A stretch of DNA of 64,000 nt from Anastatus disparis (GCA_017163975.1 JAFFSR010000352.1:620001-684000); one strand, 5' to 3'; counted from the stretch's first letter, positions 9,540 through 19,730 are shown. Program-made: numbers and translations. Notes: generated by a model not told the origin, from the letters alone.

Positions 9540-10316
9540 ATGCATTATTTCCCTGACAATACTACAACACGGTTCGTTACTCATCTACCACAACAAATAC
9601 GACTACAAGGATATTGGAGCGTTGCACTTTCGGAGATCCAAATTCCTATGACATTTCAACATGTTCCACCAAACGAGGACGAAAGATTTGTCTGTGTAAA
9701 AAATATACCACCATCGTCGCTGGGGACTAATATAATTGCACCGGTCGTTTCATCCATTAATTTTATACGTCCAGGTGTTTACAAACATTTAGAAAGTCTC
9801 GTGGAGGAGGTGAACAATCTGAGCTGTGTAAAAGACCATCTACGTCTCCAGATAGAGCGTGGTGGATACGTATCAATCAGACGCGTTTGTTTAACAGAGG
9901 AATGTACGCCAATTGATCACGTTTTAGAATTGTCAAGGAATTTGAGAAAAATTCTCGGGTTTGAAACTGGAAAAAATGAAGCTATCAAGGTCGATAAAGA
10001 AGAACCTACTTTAGCTAATTACCCTGCTAATCTTTCTAATGGGTTACCAACCACTCTAATGGTGTACAGTGACATCTGTGAACCTTATGTAATCGGAGAT
10101 GTGCAAGGTAAATTATTAAGAGCGGTTTCCTTAAATACTGAGGATTGCAAATATGGTGGTGTAAAAATAAAAAACTTTTCACCATCTATGTACATACCGC
10201 TATTGTTTAACTCTTTTCAAACTATTGAAATAGATATATGAGATCAACAAGGTCAGCCAATACCATTTGATTTTGGCACCTTGACAGTGACGTTGCACTT
10301 TCATCGTATTGATTAA
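9540..10316 (+). pseudogene. Penton-like minor capsid protein, one in-frame stop near the C-terminus
   Basis: The ORF starts at ATG 9540 (MHYFPDNTTTRFVTHLP). It contains QIRLQGYWSVALSEIQIP near the N-terminus, a signature I associate with the single jelly-roll penton homologue of Polinton/adintovirus-like elements, and ends in a beta-strand region (FNSFQTIEIDI). A TGA at 10239-10241 stops the frame about 25 codons early. The same frame then continues through PFDFGTLTVTLHFHRID to a TAA at 10314-10316, a natural-looking end. CGA to TGA would explain the lesion. The protein is expected at capsid vertices. It lies between the integrase and the core protein gene, as expected for a morphogenesis block. 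Identification rests on context and recalled family features, not alignment. Confidence 0.72.
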
Positions 10317-10327
10317 TTAGAGAAAAG

Positions 10328-10828
10328 ATGAATTATTACGAGGCATACTTTGACATGCAGATCAGTGGTGGTGGTAAAAATGGTAGGGTTATCGGACGTA
10401 TCTACGTTGGAGCCCCCTATCAAAGAGGGCATGGTGGTGTTGGAAGTTTTCTAGCTGGGTTGTTTCGTCGTGTACTACCGCTACTCACCCGTAGTGCTAA
10501 AGCTGTGGAAAAGGAGGCATTGCGTACCGGTGTGAACGTTTTATCTGACGTTGCAACACAGAATACTCCAATCAAAGAATCTCTACGAAATCGTATAAAA
10601 GAGTCTGGCACAAATCTTAAAAGAAAGGCTGAAGAGAAACTGGATAAATTGATGGAAGAATCTGGATATAAGAAACAGCGTTATCTGTCTGCTTTGCAGT
10701 TGGATGACGGCCGTGTCAGTGTTAAGAGCACTCGAAGAAAGATTAAACGGCGCAGCACAAAAAATAAAAGGAATAAAGTAGTAAAGAAGAAAATAAATAG
10801 AACCAGAAAAAAAAAGAAAAATTCTTGA
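10328..10828 (+). CDS. pVI/core-like virion protein
   Basis: The ORF is intact, with ATG at 10328, 11 bases after the penton-like stop. The product is 166 residues. The N-terminus has glycine-rich segments (QISGGGKNGR and YQRGHGGVGS), an amphipathic stretch FLAGLFRRVLPLLTRSA, a helical middle, and an extremely Lys/Arg-rich tail (RRSTKNKRNKVVKKKINR). ISGGG fits the adenovirus-protease cleavage consensus (M/I/L)-X-G-G-X, which suggests that the preprotein was once processed by the element's own protease, now truncated at 12836-13000. An amphipathic helix plus basic tail resembles adenoviral pVI and core proteins that bind membranes and DNA. That functional match is inference. Position beside the capsid genes supports a virion role. 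Confidence 0.68.
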   Translation: MNYYEAYFDMQISGGGKNGRVIGRIYVGAPYQRGHGGVGSFLAGLFRRVLPLLTRSAKAVEKEALRTGVNVLSDVATQNTPIKESLRNRIKESGTNLKRKAEEKLDKLMEESGYKKQRYLSALQLDDGRVSVKSTRRKIKRRSTKNKRNKVVKKKINRTRKKKKNS

Positions 10829-10873
10829 AAAAGTAAAAAAGCACGAACGACAAGAGATATTTTCGATTAAAAA

Positions 10874-12198
10874 ATGGCGTTTTTACACACACAGTCCTGT
10901 GAGTGCATGAAATCGGAATTGCTCCTACTCGACATTCCTCCGACACAGACTACTATCGAGAGCTCTCATTGGGTCCAGTATAAGCCTATCTCCTCGTTGA
11001 CTGATGACGCACCTATAGAATTTGTAATATCTGGAAATGGTGAAGATTATTTAGATTTAGCATATACTATGCTTAGCTTACGCGTTAGCTTATACACCAC
11101 TGTCGATGAGTATCCTGGAAATGTGACTGCAGAACTACTCAATAAAGTGGCACTGGTGAATAATTTTATGCACTCACTATTCAGCCAATTAGATGTACTA
11201 TTTAACCAGAAACCTGTGACAACTCCAAATAATGCTTACGCATACAGAGCATACATCGAGACACTGCTCAACTATGGCCCTGCTGCTAAAAATTCTCATT
11301 TATCAACCGTTTTGTGGTGTGACGATACAGCTGGGAAAATGGACGAGCTGGGTAGTGACAACCAAGGACTTGTTAAGCGGCGTGAATATTTGGGCGCAAA
11401 AAAACTGTAGATCTTGTCGGGCATTTACATGCCGATGTGTTTAATCAAGAAAAGTTATTACTAAACGGCGTTGATGTAAGAGTTCGGTTAGTGCGCTCTC
11501 GAGATGGATTTTGCCTCATGGATCCTTCAGGATACTTTGCCGTACATATAGAAGAAGCTAATCTTTTAGTTAGACGGGTAAAAATTAACCCAGGTGTGCT
11601 ATTAGCACATGCAAAAGCACTTTCTAAAGCTACAACTAAATGCCCTCTCACAAGAGTTGAAGTCAAAGCTGTAACAATGCATAGCGGAATACATGGTGAA
11701 ACTCTGGATAATATTATTTTCGGACAGTTACCTAAAAGAATAATCATAGGGTTTGTTCAAAACAAGGCGTTTAACGGAGACCGAATACTCAATCCGTTCA
11801 ATTTTGATCATTTTAACATCAATTTTCTATGTTTGTTTGTTGATGGTGTTCAAATACCTTCAAAACCATTACAACCTGATTTCAAAGTAAAAAAGTTATA
11901 CGTTGATGCATATCATACTTTATTCAGCGGTACAGGTGTCTATTTTCTGAATGAGGGAAATAAAATTACTCGTGAGTCGTATCCAAACGGTTTCTGTCTG
12001 TTTGCGTTTGATGTATCACCCGATTTATCGGCAAATGAATGTACTCATTGGAATTTAATAAAACATGGAAGTGTTAGACTCGATGTCAGATTTAGCGAAC
12101 CTCTGACAGACACCGCCAATTGTATAATTTATGCAGAATACGATAACATTTTAGAGATTGACGCATCACGACAAACAATCGTAGATTTTAATGGGTAA
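10874..12198 (+). pseudogene. Major capsid protein (double jelly-roll hexon-like), -1 frameshift at an A7 run
   Basis: Two ORFs, 10874-11410 and 11437-12198, together give a protein of about 440 residues. The first opens with MAFLHTQSCECMKSEL and SSHWVQYKPISSL; the second carries DVFNQEKLLLNGVDVRVRL and FCLMDPSGYF. These features are characteristic of the Polinton/adintovirus major capsid protein family, which builds the icosahedral shell. The switch happens at 11398-11404, where the 0 frame reads GCA AAA AAA CTG TAG and the -1 frame opens exactly at 11404. The run is in the phase required for A AAA AAA ribosomal slippage, but loss of one A, or a sequencing error in a homopolymer, would look the same. 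Everything else in both halves is open. Confidence 0.85.
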
Positions 12199-12303
12199 AG
12201 CTATCAATAGATGGCGCTTACAAATTTTATCGGATGAAAAGACATCACCGTTACTCCTCAGTATAGCTTGAATCGTTGCATTGGTCAGACAAAAAGTTAA
12301 ATC

Positions 12304-12957
12304 ATGGATGTAGTCGTGGATATTCAGTGCTCAAAAGATAGCAATAACAGAGTTGTTCCAAAAGAAGTCGCCATCGTAGCTTTGAACGATGATTTTAGCG
12401 GTCATTGGATTATCGCATCGAAAAATCGTACAAACGCTTTTAGCAGAGGCATAAGAAGAGAAAATAATTGGCTTGCAGAACATCATCATGGTCTTGACTA
12501 TTTTGACGGTGATGTCACGGAGAAAGCTCTCTACCAAACGTTGCGCGATCTTACTCGGAAAGTTAGAAAAATTTACGTGAGAGGTAAACAAAAGTGGTCA
12601 ATTTTATACGGTATTACAGCGCGAGAAATTATAAATTTAGAATCAAATAAAGATTGCCCGTCATTTAATCAGCTACCCTGGTTAAATAAGTATTGTCTCA
12701 ATCACGCTGTAAAGACACCTCATCTAAAATATACGTGTGCTTTAAACAATGCGTACCGTTTAAAAAAATGGTTATCTTTACGAGATTTGGAGCGTGATTC
12801 TGAATTTGTGTTTCAACCACCGACACTTCTTTGCGATGAACAGCCTGGAGATAATGGAAATTTTGAAGGTTATACCGTCCCACTCTGTAGGAGTGTACCC
12901 AGCAGATCAAATTCCGAAGGTGTGGACGAAACCGACAGCAATTGTAGTGAACACTGA
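12304..12957 (+). CDS. Unrecognised protein of the Polinton-like element
   Basis: An intact 217-residue ORF starting MDVVVDIQCSKDSNN. Visible features are an N-terminal beta-strand-like start with two aspartates, the segment NWLAEHHHGLDYFDG (about residues 56-70), a basic patch KVRKIYVRGKQKW, and a Cys/His-bearing stretch CPSFNQLPWLNKYCLNH (about 120-136) followed by YTCALNNAYRLKKWL. The opening strand followed by paired acidic residues vaguely recalls an RNase H-like fold, but the catalytic set is not clear and I make no assignment. It lies between the capsid gene and the protease remnant and overlaps the latter by about 120 bases in another frame. The last 40 residues are probably non-homologous read-through. 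Confidence 0.6.
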   Translation: MDVVVDIQCSKDSNNRVVPKEVAIVALNDDFSGHWIIASKNRTNAFSRGIRRENNWLAEHHHGLDYFDGDVTEKALYQTLRDLTRKVRKIYVRGKQKWSILYGITAREIINLESNKDCPSFNQLPWLNKYCLNHAVKTPHLKYTCALNNAYRLKKWLSLRDLERDSEFVFQPPTLLCDEQPGDNGNFEGYTVPLCRSVPSRSNSEGVDETDSNCSEH

Positions 12958-13000
12958 TGGCCATACAAAACCCGATCAATTTTTTTTGCTGATTCGGTAG
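12836..13000 (+). pseudogene. Truncated adenain-like maturation protease, N-terminus only
   Basis: From ATG 12836 a 54-residue frame reads MNSLEIMEILKVIPSH, then GVYPADQIPKV and AIVVNTDGHTKPDQ. This matches the start of adenovirus-protease-like (C5/C48) cysteine proteases of Polinton/adintovirus-like elements, which cleave capsid and core precursors. The sequence stops at TAG 12998-13000, exactly where the catalytic His-Trp strand would follow. No His, Asp or Cys active-site block is visible in any frame in the next 300 bases, so the gene is truncated by deletion or rearrangement, not by a point mutation. It overlaps the preceding ORF in another frame. Confidence 0.65.
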
Positions 13001-13242
13001 AAAATAATACTGCAGCTGCAAGACACGTATTCATTAATAATGTTGACGATAGCTTTTCTGGGAATCATTGTTACTTTCTTGCCGTAAAAGCACGTTCGTT
13101 ACAAAGAAGTAGCGAGAGTGTATTTTCTTAGTCATCACCTTATCCCCTCCACTGTCTCTTGTGTTAAGCCTTTATATAACGAGATTATATTCATTAAGAT
13201 GACAGTCATTCAGTCGACGTTCGTATCGTAGAAAGCTATTAG

Positions 13243-13851
13243 GAAAAAAGGAAAAAAATTGCGCATCAGAAGAAGAACTTTACACAGCCCATCTTTAATT
13301 CTTTCTACGGTTTGAACAAGTCATTTACGAAAAAAATTTTAGTTGGTCTTGAATATAATAAACTACGAGATGGCGAATTTTATCCAATGGTACGTTTACT
13401 CTCACACGATTTTCAAGGAATAGCTTTCACTACAGCTACGTGGAACGAGTTTAAGCTTACGTTTGGTGATACTGAAAAATATTTTGATGATAATGCTGAT
13501 GATTTGATGGAGCAAAAAGTGTACGGAACTGGTTGGATTCTGAGGTATACTAGAAGCCATACTGATAGAGCCATTGAAATTGAAGAAAATTTCACCTCTA
13601 CTTCTGGTCTGGTCAAAAGGTATCGACAAAGCATTGTTATGAAAAAGGTGACTTTCGAGTATTTACAAGGCGTTGCATCCTGCGTAGATGATAGGATTAA
13701 ATATTTAACCACGCTTGTTAAAGGTGTTAGGGTGTGTGCAGGAGAGATCGTTGATCTTGTAGAAAAATTGTGCGGTGTTCGATATGGATTTCAAATAGAT
13801 GAATATTGTGCGGGCTTTGTGAAACGAGCTGTACTAGAGTTAGTCCAGTAG
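13243..13851 (+). pseudogene. Unrecognised Polinton-associated protein, 5' part, split by a giant palindrome
   Basis: The frame is open from 13243, after an in-frame TAG at 13240-13242, to a TAG at 13849-13851. No ATG opens it; a TTG at 13312 is only a nominal start. Visible segments include FYPMVRLLSHDFQGIAFTT, YGTGWILRYTRSH, KVTFEYLQGV and LVEKLCGVRYGFQIDEY. The product looks like a compact alpha/beta protein without known catalytic motifs. It ends seven bases inside the left terminus of the palindromic element at 13843. A short frame after the right terminus (18835-19002) could be its C-terminus. Base composition and position match the rest of the Polinton-like element, so it is probably its last or next-to-last gene. 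Confidence 0.5.
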
Positions 13852-14851
13852 AATTAGCTCGAAAAACCTTAAAATTTGACTTAATTAGTAACAGGCAACT
13901 GAAGTGAAAAATGAGTTCATTAGGTCAAAAGATATTAAAATTTAGAAAGACCCTCAAAATTTGGGCTGGCATATTTTTTTAAACAACGTTTTTATGTAAA
14001 AAATTGTGAAAAATCGATGTTTTTTGTATCTAGCTCTTTTTGTTTTTTAATAGGGTATATGAAATTTATAATACTTATAAGGGTCTTCAAGACGAATAGT
14101 TTCAGCCCTATTACATTGAATTTCGTTAATAATTTATTTAAATAATCGCAAAAATATAGTCAAAAATCGTTAAATTTTCAATAATTTTTTATTCCATAAA
14201 AAAAGGGCTACATGCTTGTAATTTTGTAAAAAGTTGCCTTTTATCAACCTTAAGTTCCCATAATTTTTTCAGCAAAAAATATTAATTTGTTTATGAGATA
14301 TTCAATTTGTTCACTAAAAAGAGGTAAAATGTAGGCCTCAAATGGACCCTATTGCGGTCATTTTAGAAAGAAATGACCATTGTCATTTATGCTCTTTGAC
14401 ACTTATATTTAGTGAAAATAAAAAGTTCGATTGATATTTTTATTATTTTCGCTGTTTAAATGGCGATCGAAAAAAAAAATTTTTTTTTCTTAATTGTTTT
14501 TTAAATTTATATATGAAAAAATGAAAATATTCAAATGCAACTTTTTTATTCTTGTTGCTTAAATTTTAACGCTTATTTAAAAAAAAAAACGTTATTCTGC
14601 GATAATTAGGAGCTGAGATAATTTTTTTTTTTTTTAAATTCGCCATTTGTTTATTTACAAAGATTAAGGAATGAAATTTTAATGACAGATCCTTTAATAC
14701 TTGAATTTTGATATAAAATCATTTCTGATATTAAAATCAGTTTTTTAAAACCTTAAAAGATTGTTTTTAAGTATGTATAGTTTTAATTCTTTTTGAAGAG
14801 GGGAGGAACGCGTCATCTTTCGCAAGTACAGAAAAAATTTTTTGATTACTT

Positions 14852-15636
14852 CAAAGAGTACCCCCCGTTAAGATAGGTAAAATGCCCTCCCTCATATATT
14901 TCAAAACTAATATTTTTTCTTGTTTTTATAGTAATTAAGATTAGGTTTTGTTATATTTATAGTTTCCTAACACATACCCTAACCTCAACATAACCTAAAA
15001 ATCACTTTTTTTATAAAATTTTTTTTTTATCTGGAAGGATGAATGATATTAATTCCGCGAAAAACATATGACTAGGTCTTAGCACTCTCTTCAACTGTGA
15101 TTTTTTGCGAGTCCTAGAAAGCAGTTTTTCTAACCTAAAAATAACATTTAAATCATAAAATCCCCGTAACTTTGCTGTGGGAGGGGCTACAAGTAATTTT
15201 CTGGGCTTAAAATTTGTATTTTTAAAAAACAAATACAATTTATGATGACCAAAAATTCGATTCTGGCATGGCGCCATGGCGAAAAACTCGAAAAACCATT
15301 TTTTCATAGGTTTTCTATCGGTTATTGGTCTCTAGCAACTCACAAATCATTTTTAGAGAAAAAAACATAGCTTCATTGGATTCTACGTGAAAAAATACAT
15401 TGAAAATGTGCATGATTACTTTAGGAATACTTGGATGCTGTTACAAAACAATTAAAAAAATTAAATAATTCTGAAATTATTACATATCTACTTTGCATCG
15501 TTGCTGCATTTTATGTTTTTATGACTTTGGTCATCTCTTTAGAGTCTCAAAGCTACTATTCAATGTATTCATAGGCAAATGACGTCCACTGTACGCGAAA
15601 AACAGAGACAAATACTAGACAGATAACTATAACTCC

Positions 15637-15695
<59 letters not shown>

Positions 15696-16583
15696 AATAA
15701 CTTGCTATCCCTCGTATATACATAAGGAATGGCGAGTTGTTCTTAGGGAACGCAAATTATTTTTCTTATACATAGATAAAAAGCTAATGTTTATCTATTC
15801 CTGTATCTATTCTTTTTAGTGTTCTTTTTTAGCTTGTAAGAGACCTAACATGTTTTCTGTCCTCCATAAATCACGAACTCGATAGATTTGAACAATTAAA
15901 TGATTCCAATTAAGTTCCAAATTCTCTCTCTAATGATTCAGTGATCTCTCGATACAAGAGATTGCGATATAAGAGATTTCGAGCTCTTTCTTCTAAATAT
16001 GGGCGTAAGCCTAAGTATTTGCGTTATCCCACCACTGTGAAAGTGAGAGAGACAGAATATACACGCATGTTGGATACAACTCACACAACAAAACAGTAGG
16101 TGTGGGTATCACTCTTGACTCAAGCGTGTTGGGGACTTTTTGTATGAAAGAATTTTCAAGAAAATTCCTCTCCTGAAGGCCCGTTGATTATCTTGTATCC
16201 AGAGTCTACTGTAATACAAAAAGACAGATGATACGACCGTTACTTCAGTTATGTTTAGAAATCTTATTTTAGCGTGCAATAGGCGTAATTTGGCTGTAAA
16301 TACATCGAATAGTAGCTTTATGACTCTAAAGAGATGATGATCTTTTAATTTTTGAATTTGGAACCTAATTAGAATCATTTAATTGTTCAAATCTACCGAG
16401 TTCGTGATTTATGAAGGACAGAAAACATGTTAGGTCTCTTACAAGCTAAAAAAGAACACTAAAAAGAATAGTTACAGGAATAGATAAACATTGGTTTTTT
16501 ATCTATGTATAAGAAAAATAATTTGCGTTTCCTAAGAACAACTCACTATTCCTTATGTATATACGAGGGATAGCAAGTTATTC

Positions 16584-16623
<40 letters not shown>

Positions 16624-17408
16624 GGAGTTAACGTTATCTGTCTAGTATTTGTTTCTGTTTTTCGGGTGTAGTGGACATAATTTGCCTATCGATACATTGA
16701 ATAGTAGCTTTGAGACTCTAAAGAGATGACCAAGGTCATAAAAACATAAAATGCAGCAACGACGCAAAGTAGCTATGTAATAATTTTAGAATTATTTTAT
16801 TTTTTTAATTGTTTTGTAACAGCATCCAAGTATTCCTGAAGTTATTATGCATATTTTCAATGTATTTTTTCATGTAGAATCCAATGAAGCTATTTTTTTT
16901 TCTTTAAAAATGATTTGTGAGTTGCTAGAGACCAATAACCGATAGAAAACCTATGAAAAAATGGTTTTTCGAGTTTTTCGCCATGGCGCCATGCCAGAAT
17001 CGAATTTTTGGTCATCATAAACTTTATTTGTTTTTTAAAAATACAAATTTTAAGCCCAGAAAATTACTTGTAGCCCCTCCCACAGCAAAGTTACGGGGAT
17101 TTTATGATTTAAATGTTATTTTTAGGTTAGAAAAACTGCTTTCTAGGACTCGCAAAAAATCACAGTTGAAGAGAGTGCTAAGACCTAGTCATATGTTTTT
17201 CGCGGAATTAATATCATTCATCCTTCCAGATAAAAAAAAAATTTTATAAAAAAAGTGATTTTTAGGTTATGTTGAGGTTAGGGTATGTGTTAGGAAACTA
17301 TAAATATAACAAAACCTAATCTTAATTACTATAAAAACAAGAAAAAATATTAGTTTTAAAATATATGAGGGAGGGCATTTTACCTATCTTAACGGGGGGT
17401 ACTCTTTG
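14852..17408. mobile_element. Inner foldback element nested in the giant palindrome
   Basis: The arms start CAAAGAGTACCCCCCGTTAA at 14852 and end with its reverse complement at 17408. They pair for about 1,070 bases each, to roughly 15,925 and 16,345, leaving a loop of about 420 bases. The arms contain mirrored copies of one 98-codon open frame (15011-15307 minus, 16953-17249 plus), which I regard as chance. Mirrored (TA)n tracts lie at about 15636-15693 and 16587-16623; only the left one keeps a (TG)n extension. The arms are highly similar but not identical. It is either an independent insertion into the outer element or a diverged part of it. Confidence 0.75.
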
Positions 17409-17439
17409 TCTTGTGGAAAATTTTCTATATCTCAGTGAA

Positions 17440-17865
17440 ATATTAACCGATTTTGATGTTTCTTATTTTAATCTGGGGTAGCGCGAGATAATATTAACAG
17501 CCGTTATACTTGTTTAATGATATAAATAAATTAATTTGTTATAAACAATAACAAAAAATATATGCATATTTTTTTTTCATGTTTTATATACTTGTAATGT
17601 TTATTTTTATAATCTAATAAATAAGTTTCATTTCTTTTATGAAAAAATTAGATTATTATTTTTTTTACAGGCTAATAATTATTACAAACATTGCTCTTAT
17701 CATAAAAATCCTGACATTATTAAAAAAAAGCTTCTGACCTTGAATATTCAATGAATTTAATGTTTCTTTTTTTGACCTAGGGTTGTGCGAGATAATGTTA
17801 AGTACCGTCAATTTTTTTTTATTTAGCAAAACAAATTAATTTATTATAAACAATATATATGGAAA
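17440..17865. repeat. Degenerate tandem duplication, ~300 bp period, in right flank of inner palindrome
   Basis: Two similar blocks, about 17450-17560 and 17755-17865, share a GCGAGATAATATTAA / GCGAGATAATGTTAA core and a following TTATAAACAATA segment. They exist only on the right side of the inner palindrome; the left side has no equivalent, which makes the outer element asymmetric. Confidence 0.55.
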
Positions 17866-18834
17866 AAATAATTTACTTCATATTTTACGTTAATGGAACG
17901 TTCGTATTAATAATTTTATGAAACATAATATCTTTTTCTCTAAAAAATTTAATTATTTTCTCTTATATATCAAAATTCAAGTATTAAAGGATCTGTCATT
18001 AAAATTTCATTCCTTAATCTTTGTAAATAAACAAATGGCGAATTTAAAAAAAAAAAAAATTATCTCAGCTCCTAATTATCGCAGAATAACGTTTTTTTTT
18101 TTAAATAAGCGTTAAAATTTAAGCAACAAGAATAAAAAAGTTGCATTTGAATATTTTCATTTTTTCATATATAAATTTAAAAAACAATTAAGAAAAAAAA
18201 ATTTTTTTTTTCGATCGCCATTTAAACAGCGAAAATAATAAAAATATCAATCGAACTTTTTATTTTCACTAAATATAAGTGTCAAAGAGCATAAATGACA
18301 ATGGTCATTTCTTTCTAAAATGACCGCAATAGGGTCCATTTGAGGCCTACATTTTACCTCTTTTTAGTGAACAAATTGAATATCTCATAAACAAATTAAT
18401 ATTTTTTGCTGAAAAAATTATGGGAACTTAAGGATGATAGAAGGCAACTTTTTACAAAGTTACAAGCATGTAGCTCTTTTTTTTATGGAATAAAAAATTA
18501 TTAAACATTTAACGATTTTTGACTATATTTTTGCGATTATTTAAATAAATTATTGACGAAATTTAATGTAATAGGGCTCAAACTATTCGTCTTGAAGACC
18601 CTTATAAGTATTATAAATTTCATATACCCTATTAAAAAACGAAAAGAGCTAGATACAAAAAACATCGATTTTTCACAATTTTTTACATAAAAACGTTGTT
18701 TAAAAAAATATGCCAGCCCAAATTTTGAGGGTGTTTCTAAATTTTAATATCTTTTGACCTAATGAACTCATTTTTCACTTCAGTTGCCTGTTACTAATTA
18801 AGTCATGCAAAAAGTCTAATTCTACTGGACTAAG

Positions 18835-19002
18835 TGTGATGATGATATAATTGCGTCGTTAATTACAAGTGTGGAAAATAAAATAAAAGAACCTGAAAAT
18901 TGTATTTTTAAAACCGAAATTATTCGTGTATTTCACGAAATCACAGCGCTTCATGTTGATTCAATTGTAGCTGGGTTAAATTATCTTGTAGTTGTAAAAT
19001 AA
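18835..19002 (+). pseudogene. Possible C-terminal remnant of the gene split by the giant palindrome
   Basis: Immediately right of the palindrome a 55-codon frame is open to a TAA at 19000-19002 (DDDIIASLITSVENK, then FHEITALHVDSIVAGL). It would naturally follow the 13243-13851 frame once the 4,988 bp element is discounted. The phase is off by one base after removal of the element and one TA, so an extra indel is needed or the pairing is wrong. No function is recognised. This is the last sequence I can tie to the Polinton-like element; its terminal repeat could not be located because the left end is outside the window. Confidence 0.4.
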
Positions 19003-19726
19003 TTATAAGCGTATATTCACTATATTTATAAAATAATATTTTACACTATACTTATAAAATAAGTTTTGTTCACTATACATATACTATAATTGTATCCACT
19101 ATATATTTTATAAAACAATAAACGAAAAAATATAAAGTATACTCACCATCTTCTTCTTTCTTGACCAATATTACACCTCATCCTAATAAAGTCGTTTTTT
19201 TTTAAATTTGCAAAATATATTATTGTTCAATTAAATTAATTCTAATTTTTTCTTGATTAATTTGAATAGTTTAATAAAATTTTATTAATAAATTTTTTAT
19301 AAATATTATTGAAAAAGTTTGTCATCTCTAGATTAAATTATATGTATATATATATCCACGTGACGTCATAATGACTCACTCAACTCCTGATACCAATCAG
19401 AGGTCATTCACCTCTGGGGAGGGTGAGGAGTGGGGGTTTGTTGTGACGCTCCTTAGTGGTACCTATACTACTTATATTTATTTAAAAATTTAACTGAATA
19501 ATTTTCGTGATACATATTATATGTTAATGTATCTCTTTATTCAAAATTTTGAAATACAGTGGAAATATAGTCAATATTTATCTGCGCAAGTGTACTGTCC
19601 ATTTCGCATCTCCTTGAATAATTTATATTTATAAAATTTACATAATATTTTATAAAAACTATTAAAATGATAATCATATAATTAATATTATTTTAAACTA
19701 TGAATAAAAAGTTTAAAAAATTATTA
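19003..19726. other. AT-rich stretch, probable right flank or end of the Polinton-like element
   Basis: No gene is supported. There is a GC-richer island at about 19358-19460 with a short hairpin (AGAGGT, five-base loop, ACCTCT at 19400-19416). The boundary of the Polinton-like element may lie here, but without its other end the terminal inverted repeat cannot be matched. Confidence 0.4.
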
Positions 19727-19730
19727 TTAA

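Larger units (their letters stand above)
13843..18830. mobile_element. Giant foldback (palindromic) element, 4,988 bp, TA-flanked
   Basis: The left end GTCCAGTAGAATTAG and the right end CTAATTCTACTGGAC are exact reverse complements, flanked by TA at 13841-13842 and 18831-18832. Inverted similarity continues with few differences for about 870 bases: 13843 to about 14714 against about 17964 to 18830. Shared landmarks are TTAGTAACAGGCAACTGAAG (left) and the conserved TGACCGCAATAGGGTCCATT (right). The core differs between the two sides and includes a second palindrome. No credible protein is encoded; ORFs in the arms are mirror copies of non-coding sequence. A TA target site is compatible with Tc1/mariner-type or similar mobilisation, but the family is unknown. 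Confidence 0.85.

Noticed and set aside
15011..17249. Two identical 98-codon open frames, one on each strand
   Set aside because: They are mirror images created by the palindrome arms, lack recognisable domains and lie in AT-rich non-coding sequence.
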